Below, one piece after another: positions 20,339 to 29,048 of a DNA stretch of 64,000 nucleotides. The notes under the pieces are model-generated. The model had not been told where the DNA came from. It ran no database searches and worked only from the letters and a program-made list of their open reading frames with translations. Both the position numbers and the translations under genes were made by a program. Source of the stretch: Legionella sp. (GTDB taxonomy: Bacteria; Pseudomonadota; Gammaproteobacteria; Legionellales; Legionellaceae); NCBI GenBank assembly GCA_002786205.1, contig PEQM01000011.1, positions 124,001 through 188,000 of the forward strand, written 5' to 3'. Numbering within the stretch: position 1 is the first letter of the stretch; each line of letters begins with the position of its first letter.

Positions 20339-22210
20339 ATGATGGAAAAAATAGCATTGGCTTTAAGAAAACTTCTTACAAAACTTCCAGTATTGCTGTA
20401 TGACGTATGCGTCATACCGCTTGCCTGGTATTCAGCCTATTGGTTGCGTTTTAACATGCATCCTTATCCTAGCATTATCATGTCTAGCCATTCGATTATT
20501 GCCTTAAGTTTCTTAATGATAGTGCAAATTGTTTGTTATGCTTATTTTAAAACCTATAGAGGATTATGGCGTTTTTCTTCTCTGGATGATGTGATTAGAA
20601 TAGTCAAAGCCACTATTACTGCGACGGTAGTTGTTATCCCCGTATTGTATTTGTCGTCAGTGCTACAGCATTTGCCTCGTGCAGTTTTTCCTTTGTACGC
20701 ATTAATCGTAACTACCTTTTTATGTGGGGCGCGTTTGTTGTTGCGTCTGCATTCTGATAGACAGGGTCGACAAGGAAATAATGTAGTAAAAAGAGTATTA
20801 ATAGTAGGTGCGGGTTTGGCTGGAGAAAGCCTGGCTCGTGACTTAAGACGTAGTAATGCCTATTTGCCGGTAGGATTTGTTGATGACAACATGAATAAAA
20901 AAGGACTGGCAGTTCATGGCATTCCTGTGCTCGGAGCGATAAGACAAATTAACCATTTGGTTGAGGAATATGAGGTTGATTTGATCTTTATAGCCATCCC
21001 TTCAGCTCGCTCAGCCATTATGCGTCGTATAGTTACTTATTGTGAAAAAACACAAGTTCCTTTTCGTACTTTACCAAGTATTGGCGCTTTGGCCGCAGGA
21101 CAAGTGGCTGTTAAGGCATTGCGTCCTGTTCATATTGAGGATTTACTAGGTCGTGATGAAGTCTGTTTGCAATGGGACAAAATAGCAAAAAACCTTCAGG
21201 GAAAGCGTGTATTAGTAACGGGGGGCGGTGGTTCAATAGGCTCAGAGTTATGTCGACAAGTGATTTCCTTAAACCCTTCTGCATTGATTATTGTTGATAG
21301 CAGTGAGTACAATCTGTATCAAATTGACCTGGAGCTGAGACAAAAATTTCCTGAAACGCTCATAGAATTAGCACTGATCAGTGTTACTGATGAAGTAGCT
21401 GTCAACCGCTTATTTGAATCTTTTCAGCCGGAAGTTGTATTTCATGCAGCCGCTTATAAACATGTGCCTATGTTACAAAATCAAATTCGAGTTGCGGTAT
21501 ATAACAATGTGATCGGTACAGAAATTATTGCTAAAGCAAGTGTGGCTTCAGGGGTCGAGAAATTTATTTTAATTTCTACTGACAAGGCGGTGAACCCTAC
21601 TAATATTATGGGAACAACCAAGCGCGTTGCAGAAATATTTTGTCAAAACTTAAACAGTCGCAGTAAAACAAAATTTATTACTGTCCGTTTTGGTAACGTT
21701 TTAGGCTCTGCAGGTAGTGTCATTCCATTATTTCAAAAACAATTGGAAGCAGGTGGCCCATTAACGGTAACGCATCCAGATATGCAGCGTTATTTTATGA
21801 CCATTCCTGAAGCAGCGCAGTTGATTTTACAAGCGATGGTTAATGGGCAAGGTGGTGAAATTTTTGTTTTGGATATGGGTGAGCCTATTAAAATCAGCTA
21901 TCTTGCAGAGCAAATGATTCGACTGGCTGGTAAAGAGCCAGGGAAAGAGATCATGATCAATTATACCGGTCTTCGTCCAGGGGAAAAACTGTATGAAGAA
22001 TTGTTTCATGAATCAGAACAATTAGTGCCTACTGAGCATGAAAAATTATTTAAAGCCAAATTTCGTGAACTGGAATGGAAAGAATTGGTACAAACCATGC
22101 GTATGATTAATATTGCTTGTTTTGAATATCAAAATGATGAGCTGTTAATTTTATTAAAAAGCCTGGTTCCTGAACTAAGAGAAAGTGAAAAAGACTTAAT
22201 CGAAGGCTAA
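20339..22210 (+). CDS. Nucleoside-diphosphate-sugar 4,6-dehydratase (WbpM/PglF/CapD family)
   Basis: This 623-aa protein has four N-terminal membrane helices (about residues 15-135), a CoA-binding-like Rossmann domain starting at RVLIVGAGLAGE (~152), and a second, catalytic Rossmann domain with GGGGSIGSE near residue 297 and the STDKAVNPTNIMGTTKR block, where Met replaces the usual Tyr as in WbpM-type dehydratases. Such enzymes convert UDP-GlcNAc to the 4-keto-6-deoxy sugar used in O-antigen, capsule or protein glycosylation. Two adjacent ATGs (20339 and 20342) follow AAGGA at very short spacing, so the second is somewhat likelier to be used. No other sugar genes are adjacent. Confidence 0.9.
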   Translation: MMEKIALALRKLLTKLPVLLYDVCVIPLAWYSAYWLRFNMHPYPSIIMSSHSIIALSFLMIVQIVCYAYFKTYRGLWRFSSLDDVIRIVKATITATVVVIPVLYLSSVLQHLPRAVFPLYALIVTTFLCGARLLLRLHSDRQGRQGNNVVKRVLIVGAGLAGESLARDLRRSNAYLPVGFVDDNMNKKGLAVHGIPVLGAIRQINHLVEEYEVDLIFIAIPSARSAIMRRIVTYCEKTQVPFRTLPSIGALAAGQVAVKALRPVHIEDLLGRDEVCLQWDKIAKNLQGKRVLVTGGGGSIGSELCRQVISLNPSALIIVDSSEYNLYQIDLELRQKFPETLIELALISVTDEVAVNRLFESFQPEVVFHAAAYKHVPMLQNQIRVAVYNNVIGTEIIAKASVASGVEKFILISTDKAVNPTNIMGTTKRVAEIFCQNLNSRSKTKFITVRFGNVLGSAGSVIPLFQKQLEAGGPLTVTHPDMQRYFMTIPEAAQLILQAMVNGQGGEIFVLDMGEPIKISYLAEQMIRLAGKEPGKEIMINYTGLRPGEKLYEELFHESEQLVPTEHEKLFKAKFRELEWKELVQTMRMINIACFEYQNDELLILLKSLVPELRESEKDLIEG

Positions 22211-22218
22211 TGACAATT

Positions 22219-22250
22219 GCCTCCCCACGTTATATTTTGTGCAGGGAGGC
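22219..22250. other. Stem-loop after the sugar dehydratase gene
   Basis: GCCTCCC (22219-22225) and GGGAGGC (22244-22250) pair, extended inward by CAC/GTG. It lies 9 bases after the stop. There is no T-run, so termination is uncertain. Confidence 0.4.
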
Positions 22251-22386
22251 ACTCTGACAAATCACCTGTATTCAATTCATATACAGAGAAAAATCACATA
22301 AAAAATTAGGCAGCTATGAGCACTAGAGTTTAGCCATTTTCCCCTAACCTGTCCGCCCAAAATAGCCTAAACCCTTCGGGTAGCAT

Positions 22387-23856
22387 TCATTTCAATTGGG
22401 GTGGGAACAAGTCATGAAATTTTAAACGTCCTTTCACTTGAACCACCTTATGCCTGGCTTTTAAATGATTAAGTATTTTATACAGCAGCAAGGGGATGAG
22501 AAAACTGGCCAAACCAATACCAAATGCAATTTTATAAACCGAGTTGTCGTTCAGTACTAAAAAAAACAAGGCAATAACCATTAAAACAATAGCCAAAATT
22601 CCTGTGTATGGAGAATAGGGTGTAGCATAATGCAAGTCTTTAATGCTATAGCCCGCATGATATAGCCTTTTTCTAAAGCTTATCTGTGACAGGCACAGCG
22701 AAATCCATGCCAAAGTTCCGGTAAAACCAGAGACTAATAGCAAGGCAATATACAATTTAGTCTGACCAAAGAAATAACCAATACCAAGCAATAGCCACAC
22801 GGCGAATAAGGTGGTTAGTACCGCGTTTTGTGGAACAGCGCGACTATTAAATTGAGCAAGAGCAGGAGGAGCCATACCGTCTCGAGCCAGGGCATTTAAT
22901 GAGCGTACAGTTCCATAAAATCCTGAGTTAGCGCAAGACAGTGTCGCAGATAAAGTAACAAAGCTGGTTACAGTTCCAGCCCATTTTAAGCCATGAAAAT
23001 TAAGAGCATCTGCAAAAACAGAATTAGATAAACCTGCTTTTTGCCATGGAAATATAAGCACCAGGCAAAGTACGGGAATAATGTAAATAAATAGAATTCT
23101 AAAGGTCACATTTCTGATGGCATAAGGTATCATCCGAGCAGGATTTACTGATTCTCCAGCAGCTAAACCGATAATTTCAGACCCCTGATAATTGACCAGA
23201 AGTAAAACCATGGCGGTTAATAGCGACATCGCGCCATTAGGCAGCAAGCCGCCATCCCCTAGCATGTATTTAAACCCTATAAAGCCTTGAGACTGAGAGC
23301 CATCAATTACTCCAAAAAAAATTAAAAGAGCAAGAATCACAAAGCCCATTAATGCAATAATTTTAATTAAAGCAAGCCAGAATTCAATTTCGCCAAAAGT
23401 ATCTACTTTTGCCAGATTAATATAAGTGATTAAAAAACCAAAACCGATAGCACATAGATAGCCATTAACACCGGTGAATAACTCCATAATGATTCCACCA
23501 GCAACACACTCAGCAGGAATATAGGCAACCCAGCTAAGCCAGTAGGACCAACCCACACCACAAGCAATAGAAGGAGAAATGAAATCAGAGGTATAAGTAA
23601 CAAAAGAGCCCGATATTGGGATGGCAACAGCCAATTCCCCCATACATAACATGGTTAAATAAATAATTAAACCACCCAGCATGTATGCAATAAACACAGA
23701 GGGGCCAACTAATTTAATCACTTCACCAGTGCCTAAAAAGTAACAAGAGCCAATAATGCCCCCCAATGCAATTAATTGAATATGGCGGTCTTTTAAACTG
23801 CGGCTGTATCCAGCATCCTGTATGGGTAGTGCATGTTTTGTAGTGTCATTGTTCAC
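22387..23856 (-). CDS. Amino-acid permease of the APC superfamily (AAT type)
   Basis: The 489-aa protein has twelve hydrophobic segments and the AAT-family signature: RSLKDRHIQLIALGGIIGSCYFLGTG at the N-terminus, with the GGIIGS helix break in TM1, and GELAVAIPISGSFVTY in TM2-3. It resembles bacterial AnsP, GABA and aromatic permeases that import amino acids with protons. This would fit an intracellular bacterium that feeds on host amino acids. Substrate not predictable. It is convergent with the sugar dehydratase gene and divergent from queF. Confidence 0.85.
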   Translation of the reverse strand: MNNDTTKHALPIQDAGYSRSLKDRHIQLIALGGIIGSCYFLGTGEVIKLVGPSVFIAYMLGGLIIYLTMLCMGELAVAIPISGSFVTYTSDFISPSIACGVGWSYWLSWVAYIPAECVAGGIIMELFTGVNGYLCAIGFGFLITYINLAKVDTFGEIEFWLALIKIIALMGFVILALLIFFGVIDGSQSQGFIGFKYMLGDGGLLPNGAMSLLTAMVLLLVNYQGSEIIGLAAGESVNPARMIPYAIRNVTFRILFIYIIPVLCLVLIFPWQKAGLSNSVFADALNFHGLKWAGTVTSFVTLSATLSCANSGFYGTVRSLNALARDGMAPPALAQFNSRAVPQNAVLTTLFAVWLLLGIGYFFGQTKLYIALLLVSGFTGTLAWISLCLSQISFRKRLYHAGYSIKDLHYATPYSPYTGILAIVLMVIALFFLVLNDNSVYKIAFGIGLASFLIPLLLYKILNHLKARHKVVQVKGRLKFHDLFPPQLK

Positions 23857-24029
23857 AGGCTGTTTTGTTCCCTCTAAAAATAAAAAAGTGACTTTTATAC
23901 ATCAAAAGCTGGAATAGTGACTAGATTGCACTTGTAAAGCTCGGCTTTTCTCGACTTTTTATCCCCATGTATAGTATATTTATCTTTAATAGTTTTAAAC
24001 TGTCTACCATCAAAAATATCGCCAAGATC

Positions 24030-24884
24030 ATGAAAAAAATAACTAATGGACATTTGAGTCAGCCAGCTGGTTCAGAGTTGGGAAAAAATTCAAACTACGA
24101 CAAGTCATATAATCCGCAGCGGCTCTATCCCATTTTACGCGCAGACAAACGAGAAGAGATAGGTATTGATCCTAATGCCCTGCCTTTTTTTGGATTTGAT
24201 TGCTGGAATCATTATGAAGTCTCCTGGCTTAATGAAAAAGGCAAGCCCATAGTTGCTACCGCTGAGATTTATTACAGTTGTATGTCAGAGTTTATTATAG
24301 AATCGAAGTCGTTAAAGCTGTATTTTAATTCTTTGAACGATTGTAAATTCAAGTCAGTTGAAGAAGTAGAGCTCATTATAAAAAAAGATCTGGAGCAGGC
24401 CATTAATTTTGAAGTAAACGTTTTGCTACATCCATTAAATGCGGCAAATTTACTATCCGTTGCAGCTCGATTTGAAGGCGAATCTATAGACGATATCGAT
24501 GTTGAGTGTACTCAGTATATCGTTCAGCCTGCTTATTTAACGACGCAAGATGAGCGGGTAAGTGAGACCTTATGTTCTGATTTATTAAAATCCAATTGTC
24601 TGGTTACCAACCAACCAGATTGGGGTAGTGTTCAAATTACCTATACCGGAAATAAAATAAATCGCGCAGGATTACTACAATATTTGGTTTCTTTTCGCAA
24701 TCATAATGAGTTTCATGAGCAGTGCATAGAAAGAATTTTTATTGATTTGATGAATTATTGCAAACCGGATGAACTGACAGTGTACGGACGTTATACTCGC
24801 AGAGGTGGTCTGGATATTAATCCTTATCGCTCTACAAAAAAAATAGATGCTGTTCATTTAAATCGTCGTTTAGCCAGGCAATAA
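24030..24884 (+). CDS. queF: NADPH-dependent 7-cyano-7-deazaguanine reductase QueF
   Basis: QueF reduces the nitrile preQ0 to the amine preQ1 on the way to queuosine in tRNA. The frame is open from 23967, but starting at the ATG at 24030 gives a 284-aa bimodular protein whose catalytic residues fall at Cys190 (SNCLVTNQPDWGS), Asp197 and His229, the same numbers as the E. coli-type enzyme; this is why I chose that start. The QueF signature ESKSLKLYFNSLN is in the N-terminal half. The ribosome site is weak. Stand-alone gene; no preQ1 riboswitch was evident upstream. Confidence 0.93.
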   Translation: MKKITNGHLSQPAGSELGKNSNYDKSYNPQRLYPILRADKREEIGIDPNALPFFGFDCWNHYEVSWLNEKGKPIVATAEIYYSCMSEFIIESKSLKLYFNSLNDCKFKSVEEVELIIKKDLEQAINFEVNVLLHPLNAANLLSVAARFEGESIDDIDVECTQYIVQPAYLTTQDERVSETLCSDLLKSNCLVTNQPDWGSVQITYTGNKINRAGLLQYLVSFRNHNEFHEQCIERIFIDLMNYCKPDELTVYGRYTRRGGLDINPYRSTKKIDAVHLNRRLARQ

Positions 24885-24971
24885 GCAGGGGAGCGGTTAG
24901 CGAGCACTCCAATAAGATTGGTCTCCTAAAAACTCTCAGTGGCTTGATTTGAGTATTGGATTGTATTGATG

Positions 24972-25001
24972 AATGGATCCCCGCCTGCGCGGCGGACGAC
25001 A
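24972..25001. repeat. GC-rich REP-like palindrome, partly decayed
   Basis: GATCCCCGCCTGCGCGGCGGACGAC resembles the dispersed palindrome containing CCCCGC...GCGGGG that is common in many proteobacteria, with the right half mutated. It stands out in an AT-rich spacer between queF and the integrase gene. Confidence 0.4.
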
Positions 25002-25032
25002 GTTGAAGGGATCAAATGAACAAGACGAGACA

Positions 25033-26256
25033 TTAGTCCTCATTCAGTGTAATGGTTTTATTTCGAGCTGATTGATAACGCGCTTGTTTTTCAATGTCTA
25101 TGTAGCGGTCTGTGGTTGCACTGGAGCTGTGGCCTGCATCATCACGTACATGCTCTCTAGGTCGTATTTTAACATCTTCAGAAATACCGGTGTGCCGTAA
25201 CCAGTGCACTGTTGCTGCCGTTAATGTGTCGGCTTCTTCGCTTAACCCTTGTTGTCGTAAACTGGATTCAGCCAAATCAAAGCAGTGTTGTACTATACGC
25301 CTTATCGGTGCTGTGTCGCTCATAGGCCCATGCCCTCGCAGTTTGGGAATTAATGGCGAGTTGTCAGCGGGAGAAGGGAGGGGGGTTAATCCTAAAAACA
25401 AACGCCATCTGGTCAGACTTGCTAGCATGGCATCGCTCACCGCTATTTGTCGTTCTTTATTTCCTTTCCCGACGGTTATAAACCACCAATGGCCATTACT
25501 GTCTTTGAAAAAATGATTCATGCAAGGGATCCAGCGTTCATTAGCTGCTACTTCAGAAATACGCAAATACATCCCAAATAGCAAACTTAAAATAAATCGG
25601 GTACGCTCATGTTTCTCTGGTGATTCTTCTGCCAAACACTCTGCTGCTTGCAGTACAGCATGCCATTGAATAAGACTTAAGCGACGCACAGGGGTATTGT
25701 GTTGTCGTTTTCTAATGAATTTGCTTTTTTGTCGAATGAGAGCTACCGGATTTGAAATCAAATAATCTTCGGCAATTAAAAAGTTAAAAAAGGTACTTAG
25801 AATCGCAAAAATTTCTTGGATGGCACCTTGCGATAAATCAAATTGCTCTAATGTAGGCGTCTGCCCTTGTTTTGTTGCTGTTTTTTTTAAGGTAACAACA
25901 AACGGCCTCCATTCTTCATTGGGTGCACGTTTGCCCTCTTTTTCTATAAAACGAGGTACTTTTTTCAGACTAATCCAAGTGTTAGGAGGATTTTTACAAA
26001 AATGAATGTAATTTTCTATGTCTTCTCGTTTTAATTGGGGCAGTTGGGTTTGTTTAATAGACCATGTCCATTGTAAAAGCCGTTCCACCTCACGCCTGTA
26101 ACTGTTAAATGTACCCTGGCTTCCGGTATAACTTTTTAAAAAAGTTAAGCTGTAGTAAAAATCTTTTTTAACGGATTCATTCGGCAGCACAACATGCTCA
26201 TGATTTTTATGTAAGTAATTGAGACTGTCAAAAAGAGGTAGCAGCTTGTATTTCAT
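25033..26256 (-). CDS. Tyrosine recombinase (phage-type integrase)
   Basis: The 407-aa protein has an N-terminal SAM-like DNA-binding domain (about residues 30-180) and a C-terminal catalytic domain. The catalytic set is visible: Arg in LFGMYLRISEVAA, Lys in GKGNKERQIAV, HxxR as HWLRHTG, the second His in DDAGHSSSATT, and the Tyr in DRYIDIEKQ. It is therefore probably active. It lies 235 bases from tRNA-Pro and points away from it, a usual position for an integrase of a tRNA-targeted element, but no other mobile-element genes and no duplicated tRNA end were found nearby. It may be the last piece of an old island or a domesticated recombinase. Confidence 0.88.
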   Translation of the reverse strand: MKYKLLPLFDSLNYLHKNHEHVVLPNESVKKDFYYSLTFLKSYTGSQGTFNSYRREVERLLQWTWSIKQTQLPQLKREDIENYIHFCKNPPNTWISLKKVPRFIEKEGKRAPNEEWRPFVVTLKKTATKQGQTPTLEQFDLSQGAIQEIFAILSTFFNFLIAEDYLISNPVALIRQKSKFIRKRQHNTPVRRLSLIQWHAVLQAAECLAEESPEKHERTRFILSLLFGMYLRISEVAANERWIPCMNHFFKDSNGHWWFITVGKGNKERQIAVSDAMLASLTRWRLFLGLTPLPSPADNSPLIPKLRGHGPMSDTAPIRRIVQHCFDLAESSLRQQGLSEEADTLTAATVHWLRHTGISEDVKIRPREHVRDDAGHSSSATTDRYIDIEKQARYQSARNKTITLNED

Positions 26257-26436
26257 AGTTAAAAATTAAGAGAAATAAAAGTTTATCGTATAGCAAAAAG
26301 GTCTTGGATACACGATGAATTTTAGGTAATGGCGCAGGGCGTGAATTAAATTAATCCATTGCAATCAATAAAATATCTTTTTGTCCAATCGGAAGTTAAA
26401 TGTAAAAAAAAAAGAAAAAATACTTAATAAAAAGAG

Positions 26437-26465
26437 TTGACCTACCCCCTGTCTTCTAGTAACAT
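26437..26465 (+). promoter_or_regulatory. Sigma-70 promoter for the tRNA cluster
   Basis: TTGACC (26437-26442), a 17-base spacer, and TAACAT (26460-26465). Transcription would start around 26472, about 19 bases before tRNA-Pro. Confidence 0.7.
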
Positions 26466-26490
26466 TTGTGCTCTGTCCTTGGGACGGATA

Positions 26491-26567
26491 CGGGGTGTAG
26501 CGCAGTCTGGTAGCGCGTCTGCTTTGGGAGCAGAATGTCGGGGGTTCGAATCCCTCCTCCCCGACCA
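26491..26567 (+). tRNA. tRNA-Pro (anticodon TGG)
   Basis: A 77-nt cloverleaf with an encoded CCA end. The anticodon stem TCTGC/GCAGA encloses TTTGGGA, giving TGG. The T-loop GTTCGAATC is canonical. There is one T-T mismatch in the acceptor stem. It is the first of four tRNAs on the plus strand. Confidence 0.95.
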
Positions 26568-26572
26568 ACTAT

Positions 26573-26649
26573 GCGCCCGTAGCTCATCTGGATAGAGCAT
26601 CGGCCTTCTAAGCCGAGGGTAGCAGGTTCGAATCCTGCCGGGCGTGCCA
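26573..26649 (+). tRNA. tRNA-Arg (anticodon TCT)
   Basis: A 77-nt cloverleaf with an encoded CCA. The acceptor GCGCCCG pairs with CGGGCGT (one wobble), and the anticodon loop CTTCTAA gives TCT. It is 5 bases after tRNA-Pro, so the two are cotranscribed. Confidence 0.95.
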
Positions 26650-26676
26650 GCTCTTGTGCAGAGATAATAGTTTTAT

Positions 26677-26753
26677 GGTGGGCGTAGCTCAGTTGGTAGA
26701 GCCCCGGGTTGTGATCCCGGTTGTCGTGGGTTCGAGTCCCATCGTTCACCCCA
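26677..26753 (+). tRNA. tRNA-His (anticodon GTG)
   Basis: A 77-nt tRNA including the extra 5' G typical of tRNA-His, with an encoded CCA. The anticodon loop TTGTGAT gives GTG. Two G-T wobbles occur in the acceptor stem. Confidence 0.95.
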
Positions 26754-26798
26754 TTGAATTAAAGATACTAGTCTAACGCTAAAGATTCAATCTGAGTC

Positions 26799-26827
26799 TT
26801 TACAAGACTGACTTACTGATTGATAAT
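26799..26827 (+). promoter_or_regulatory. Sigma-70 promoter ahead of tRNA-Leu and tig
   Basis: TTTACA (26799-26804), a 17-base spacer, and GATAAT (26822-26827). It would start transcription about 5 bases before tRNA-Leu and could read on into tig. Confidence 0.6.
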
Positions 26828-26838
26828 CCAACCTGATT

Positions 26839-26923
26839 GCGAAAGTGGCGGAATTGGTAGACGCACTGGATTTAGGTTCCAGCGGGGCAACCCGTGAGAG
26901 TTCGAGTCTCTCCTTTCGCACCA
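26839..26923 (+). tRNA. tRNA-Leu (anticodon TAG)
   Basis: An 85-nt tRNA with the long variable arm of type II tRNAs, an encoded CCA, and anticodon loop TTTAGGT (TAG). It lies 30 bases ahead of the tig start codon. Confidence 0.95.
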
Positions 26924-26953
26924 TTTCATTGATAAAATCCAAGAGGTGAATGA

Positions 26954-28285
26954 ATGCAAGTTTCTGTTGAGACCCTAAATGGTTTGGAAAGAAAAGTAAC
27001 CGTTTCTGTACCCACAGAGAAAGTTGAGGAAGAAGTGAGCCTACGTCTCAAAAATCTTGCTCGCAGAGTAAAAGTAGACGGTTTCCGACCTGGAAAAGTT
27101 CCTTTTGACGTAGTAAAAAAACGTTATTCTGATAGTGTTCGCGAAGAAGTTGCTCGCGATATGGTGCAATCCACTTTATTTGAAGCCTTACAAAAAAACG
27201 AACTCGTTCCCGCGGGTTATCCTTTCATTGAACCAGAACAAATTGAAGCTGGAAAAGATTTTACATACTCTGCCAAGTTTGAAATATTTCCAGAAATTGA
27301 TGTTGCTGAATTGAACCAGGCAGCTGTTGAGTTGACTCAGTCAGAAGTCACTGACAAAGACGTTAATGACATGCTTGATAAATTACGTGAACAAAACAAA
27401 ACCTGGAATAATGTCTCTCGTGCGGTACAAAGTGGCGACAAAGTAGTCATTGACTTTAAAGGGTTTTTAGGTGATGAAGCTTTTGCTGGTGGCAGTGCTA
27501 AAGGACATGAGCTTGTTATTGGCTCAGGATCTATGATTCCTGGCTTTGAAGAAGGGATAATTGGCAAAGAAACAGATGCATCTTTTAACATTGATGTAAC
27601 ATTTCCTGAAAATTATGGCCATAAAGACCTTGCTGGAAAAGCTGTGGTTTTCAAAATTACTTTACATAAAGTTATGGAAGGCCAATTACCTGAGTTAGAT
27701 GATGCTTTTGCTGAACAATTTAACATCAAAGATGGCGGCATTGATGCTTTAATCAAAGACATTAAGAACAACATGGTCAGAGAGTTAGAACGTCGTGTTA
27801 GCAGTATGAATAGAGAAGCTCTATTCAATAAATTAATGGAATTCAATGCCGTTGATTTGCCTGCTGCATTAATCGATAAAGAAATTGAGCATTTAAAGCA
27901 TGATATGTACCATAGAATATTTGGTCATGAGCATAAAGACGATGAAAAAATTCCTGATTTTCCAAGGGAATTGTTTGAAGAACAAGCAAAGCGTCGTGTG
28001 CACTTGGGTTTGCTGTTCTCTGAATATGTAAAAAAACATAATATTACTGCTGAAAAAGAGCAAGTAAATGCTATGATAGAAAAATTTGCTAGTGCGTATG
28101 AAGATCCTGAAGAGCTGCGTAATTGGTATCAAGGCAGCAAAGAAAATATGGCAGAAATCGAAGCGCTGGTAATGGAAGAAATGGTTGCAGACAAGATAGC
28201 TTCCGATGCCAAAATAAGTTATAAAAACATGGATTACGATTCAGTAATGAATCCTAAAAAAGGCACTGAAAATAAAGGAGAATAA
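26954..28285 (+). CDS. tig: Trigger factor (ribosome-associated chaperone and PPIase)
   Basis: Trigger factor binds the ribosome exit tunnel and folds nascent chains. The N-terminal ribosome-binding signature is seen as GFRPGKVP near residue 43; the FKBP-type PPIase domain spans about residues 150-240 ([13 protein letters not shown] ... [10 protein letters not shown]); the C-terminal helical chaperone arms complete the 443 aa. A GAGGTG lies 7 nt before the ATG. clpP follows after 2 bases, forming the classical tig-clpP-clpX set. Confidence 0.97.
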   Translation: MQVSVETLNGLERKVTVSVPTEKVEEEVSLRLKNLARRVKVDGFRPGKVPFDVVKKRYSDSVREEVARDMVQSTLFEALQKNELVPAGYPFIEPEQIEAGKDFTYSAKFEIFPEIDVAELNQAAVELTQSEVTDKDVNDMLDKLREQNKTWNNVSRAVQSGDKVVIDFKGFLGDEAFAGGSAKGHELVIGSGSMIPGFEEGIIGKETDASFNIDVTFPENYGHKDLAGKAVVFKITLHKVMEGQLPELDDAFAEQFNIKDGGIDALIKDIKNNMVRELERRVSSMNREALFNKLMEFNAVDLPAALIDKEIEHLKHDMYHRIFGHEHKDDEKIPDFPRELFEEQAKRRVHLGLLFSEYVKKHNITAEKEQVNAMIEKFASAYEDPEELRNWYQGSKENMAEIEALVMEEMVADKIASDAKISYKNMDYDSVMNPKKGTENKGE

Positions 28286-28287
28286 GC

Positions 28288-28923
28288 ATGTCGGGCTATT
28301 CAGATAATGTGATTCGTAATGCCAGTGGACTTGTTCCTATGGTAATTGAGCAGACGTCTCGTGGTGAGCGTTCTTATGATATTTATTCAAGATTATTAAA
28401 AGAACGTATTATTTTTCTTTTGGGTGAAGTAGAAGATCATATGGCCAATTTGGTAGTGGCGCAGCTTTTATTTCTTGAGTCAGAAAATCCTGAAAAAGAT
28501 ATTTCTTTATATATCAATTCACCAGGTGGCGTTGTTACTGCAGGTTTGGCAATTTACGATACCATGCAATTTATTAAGCCCAATGTGAGTACTTTATGTA
28601 TTGGTCAAGCAGCAAGTGCCGCTGCTTTGCTTCTTTGCGCCGGGGCGGAAGGCAAACGTTTTTGCTTGCCTAATGCTCGAGTCATGATTCATCAGCCTTT
28701 AGGGGGCTATAGAGGTCAGGCTACAGACATAGAAATACATGCTCGTGAAACTTTGGCAGTAAGAGAGCGTTTAAATGCGATTATGGCAAAGCACACTAAG
28801 AAAACGCCTGATCAAATTATGCGCGATACTGAAAGAGATAATTTTATGAGCGCCTCTGCAGCGATGGACTATGGGCTGATTGATCAAGTAATTTATGATC
28901 GTGATCTGACGTCAAAGAGCTAA
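28288..28923 (+). CDS. clpP: ATP-dependent Clp protease proteolytic subunit ClpP
   Basis: This is the serine peptidase of the ClpXP and ClpAP machines, 211 aa. The catalytic triad is Ser110 in [11 protein letters not shown], His135 in MIHQPLGG and Asp184 in [14 protein letters not shown] lies 8 nt before the ATG, at the very end of tig, so translation is likely coupled. A strong hairpin at 28941-28961 lies between it and clpX. Confidence 0.98.
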   Translation: MSGYSDNVIRNASGLVPMVIEQTSRGERSYDIYSRLLKERIIFLLGEVEDHMANLVVAQLLFLESENPEKDISLYINSPGGVVTAGLAIYDTMQFIKPNVSTLCIGQAASAAALLLCAGAEGKRFCLPNARVMIHQPLGGYRGQATDIEIHARETLAVRERLNAIMAKHTKKTPDQIMRDTERDNFMSASAAMDYGLIDQVIYDRDLTSKS

Positions 28924-28940
28924 GACTTATCAGTGTTTCT

Positions 28941-28966
28941 AACCCAGTTTTAAACTGGGTTGTTTC
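28941..28966 (+). terminator. Palindromic terminator between clpP and clpX
   Basis: AACCCAGTTT (28941-28950) and AAACTGGGTT (28952-28961) form a near-perfect stem followed by GTTTCT. It may end or attenuate the tig-clpP message before clpX. Confidence 0.65.
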
Positions 28967-29048
28967 TATAAAAAGTGTCTTTTTCAAATAAACTAAAATT
29001 TTATATCTATAATTTATACTTCTAGTAGATGTAAGAAGGGGTTTGGTT

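Noticed and set aside
23857-24029. preQ1 riboswitch upstream of queF
   Set aside because: I found no compact pseudoknot-type sequence with the expected A-rich tail; the leader is plain AT-rich DNA.
24885-26490. Integrated genomic island between queF and tRNA-Pro
   Set aside because: Only the integrase is present and no duplicated tRNA 3' end was found to mark the other boundary.
26365-26749. Minus-strand frames over the tRNA genes
   Set aside because: They are reverse complements of tRNA sequence, a well-known source of false protein calls.
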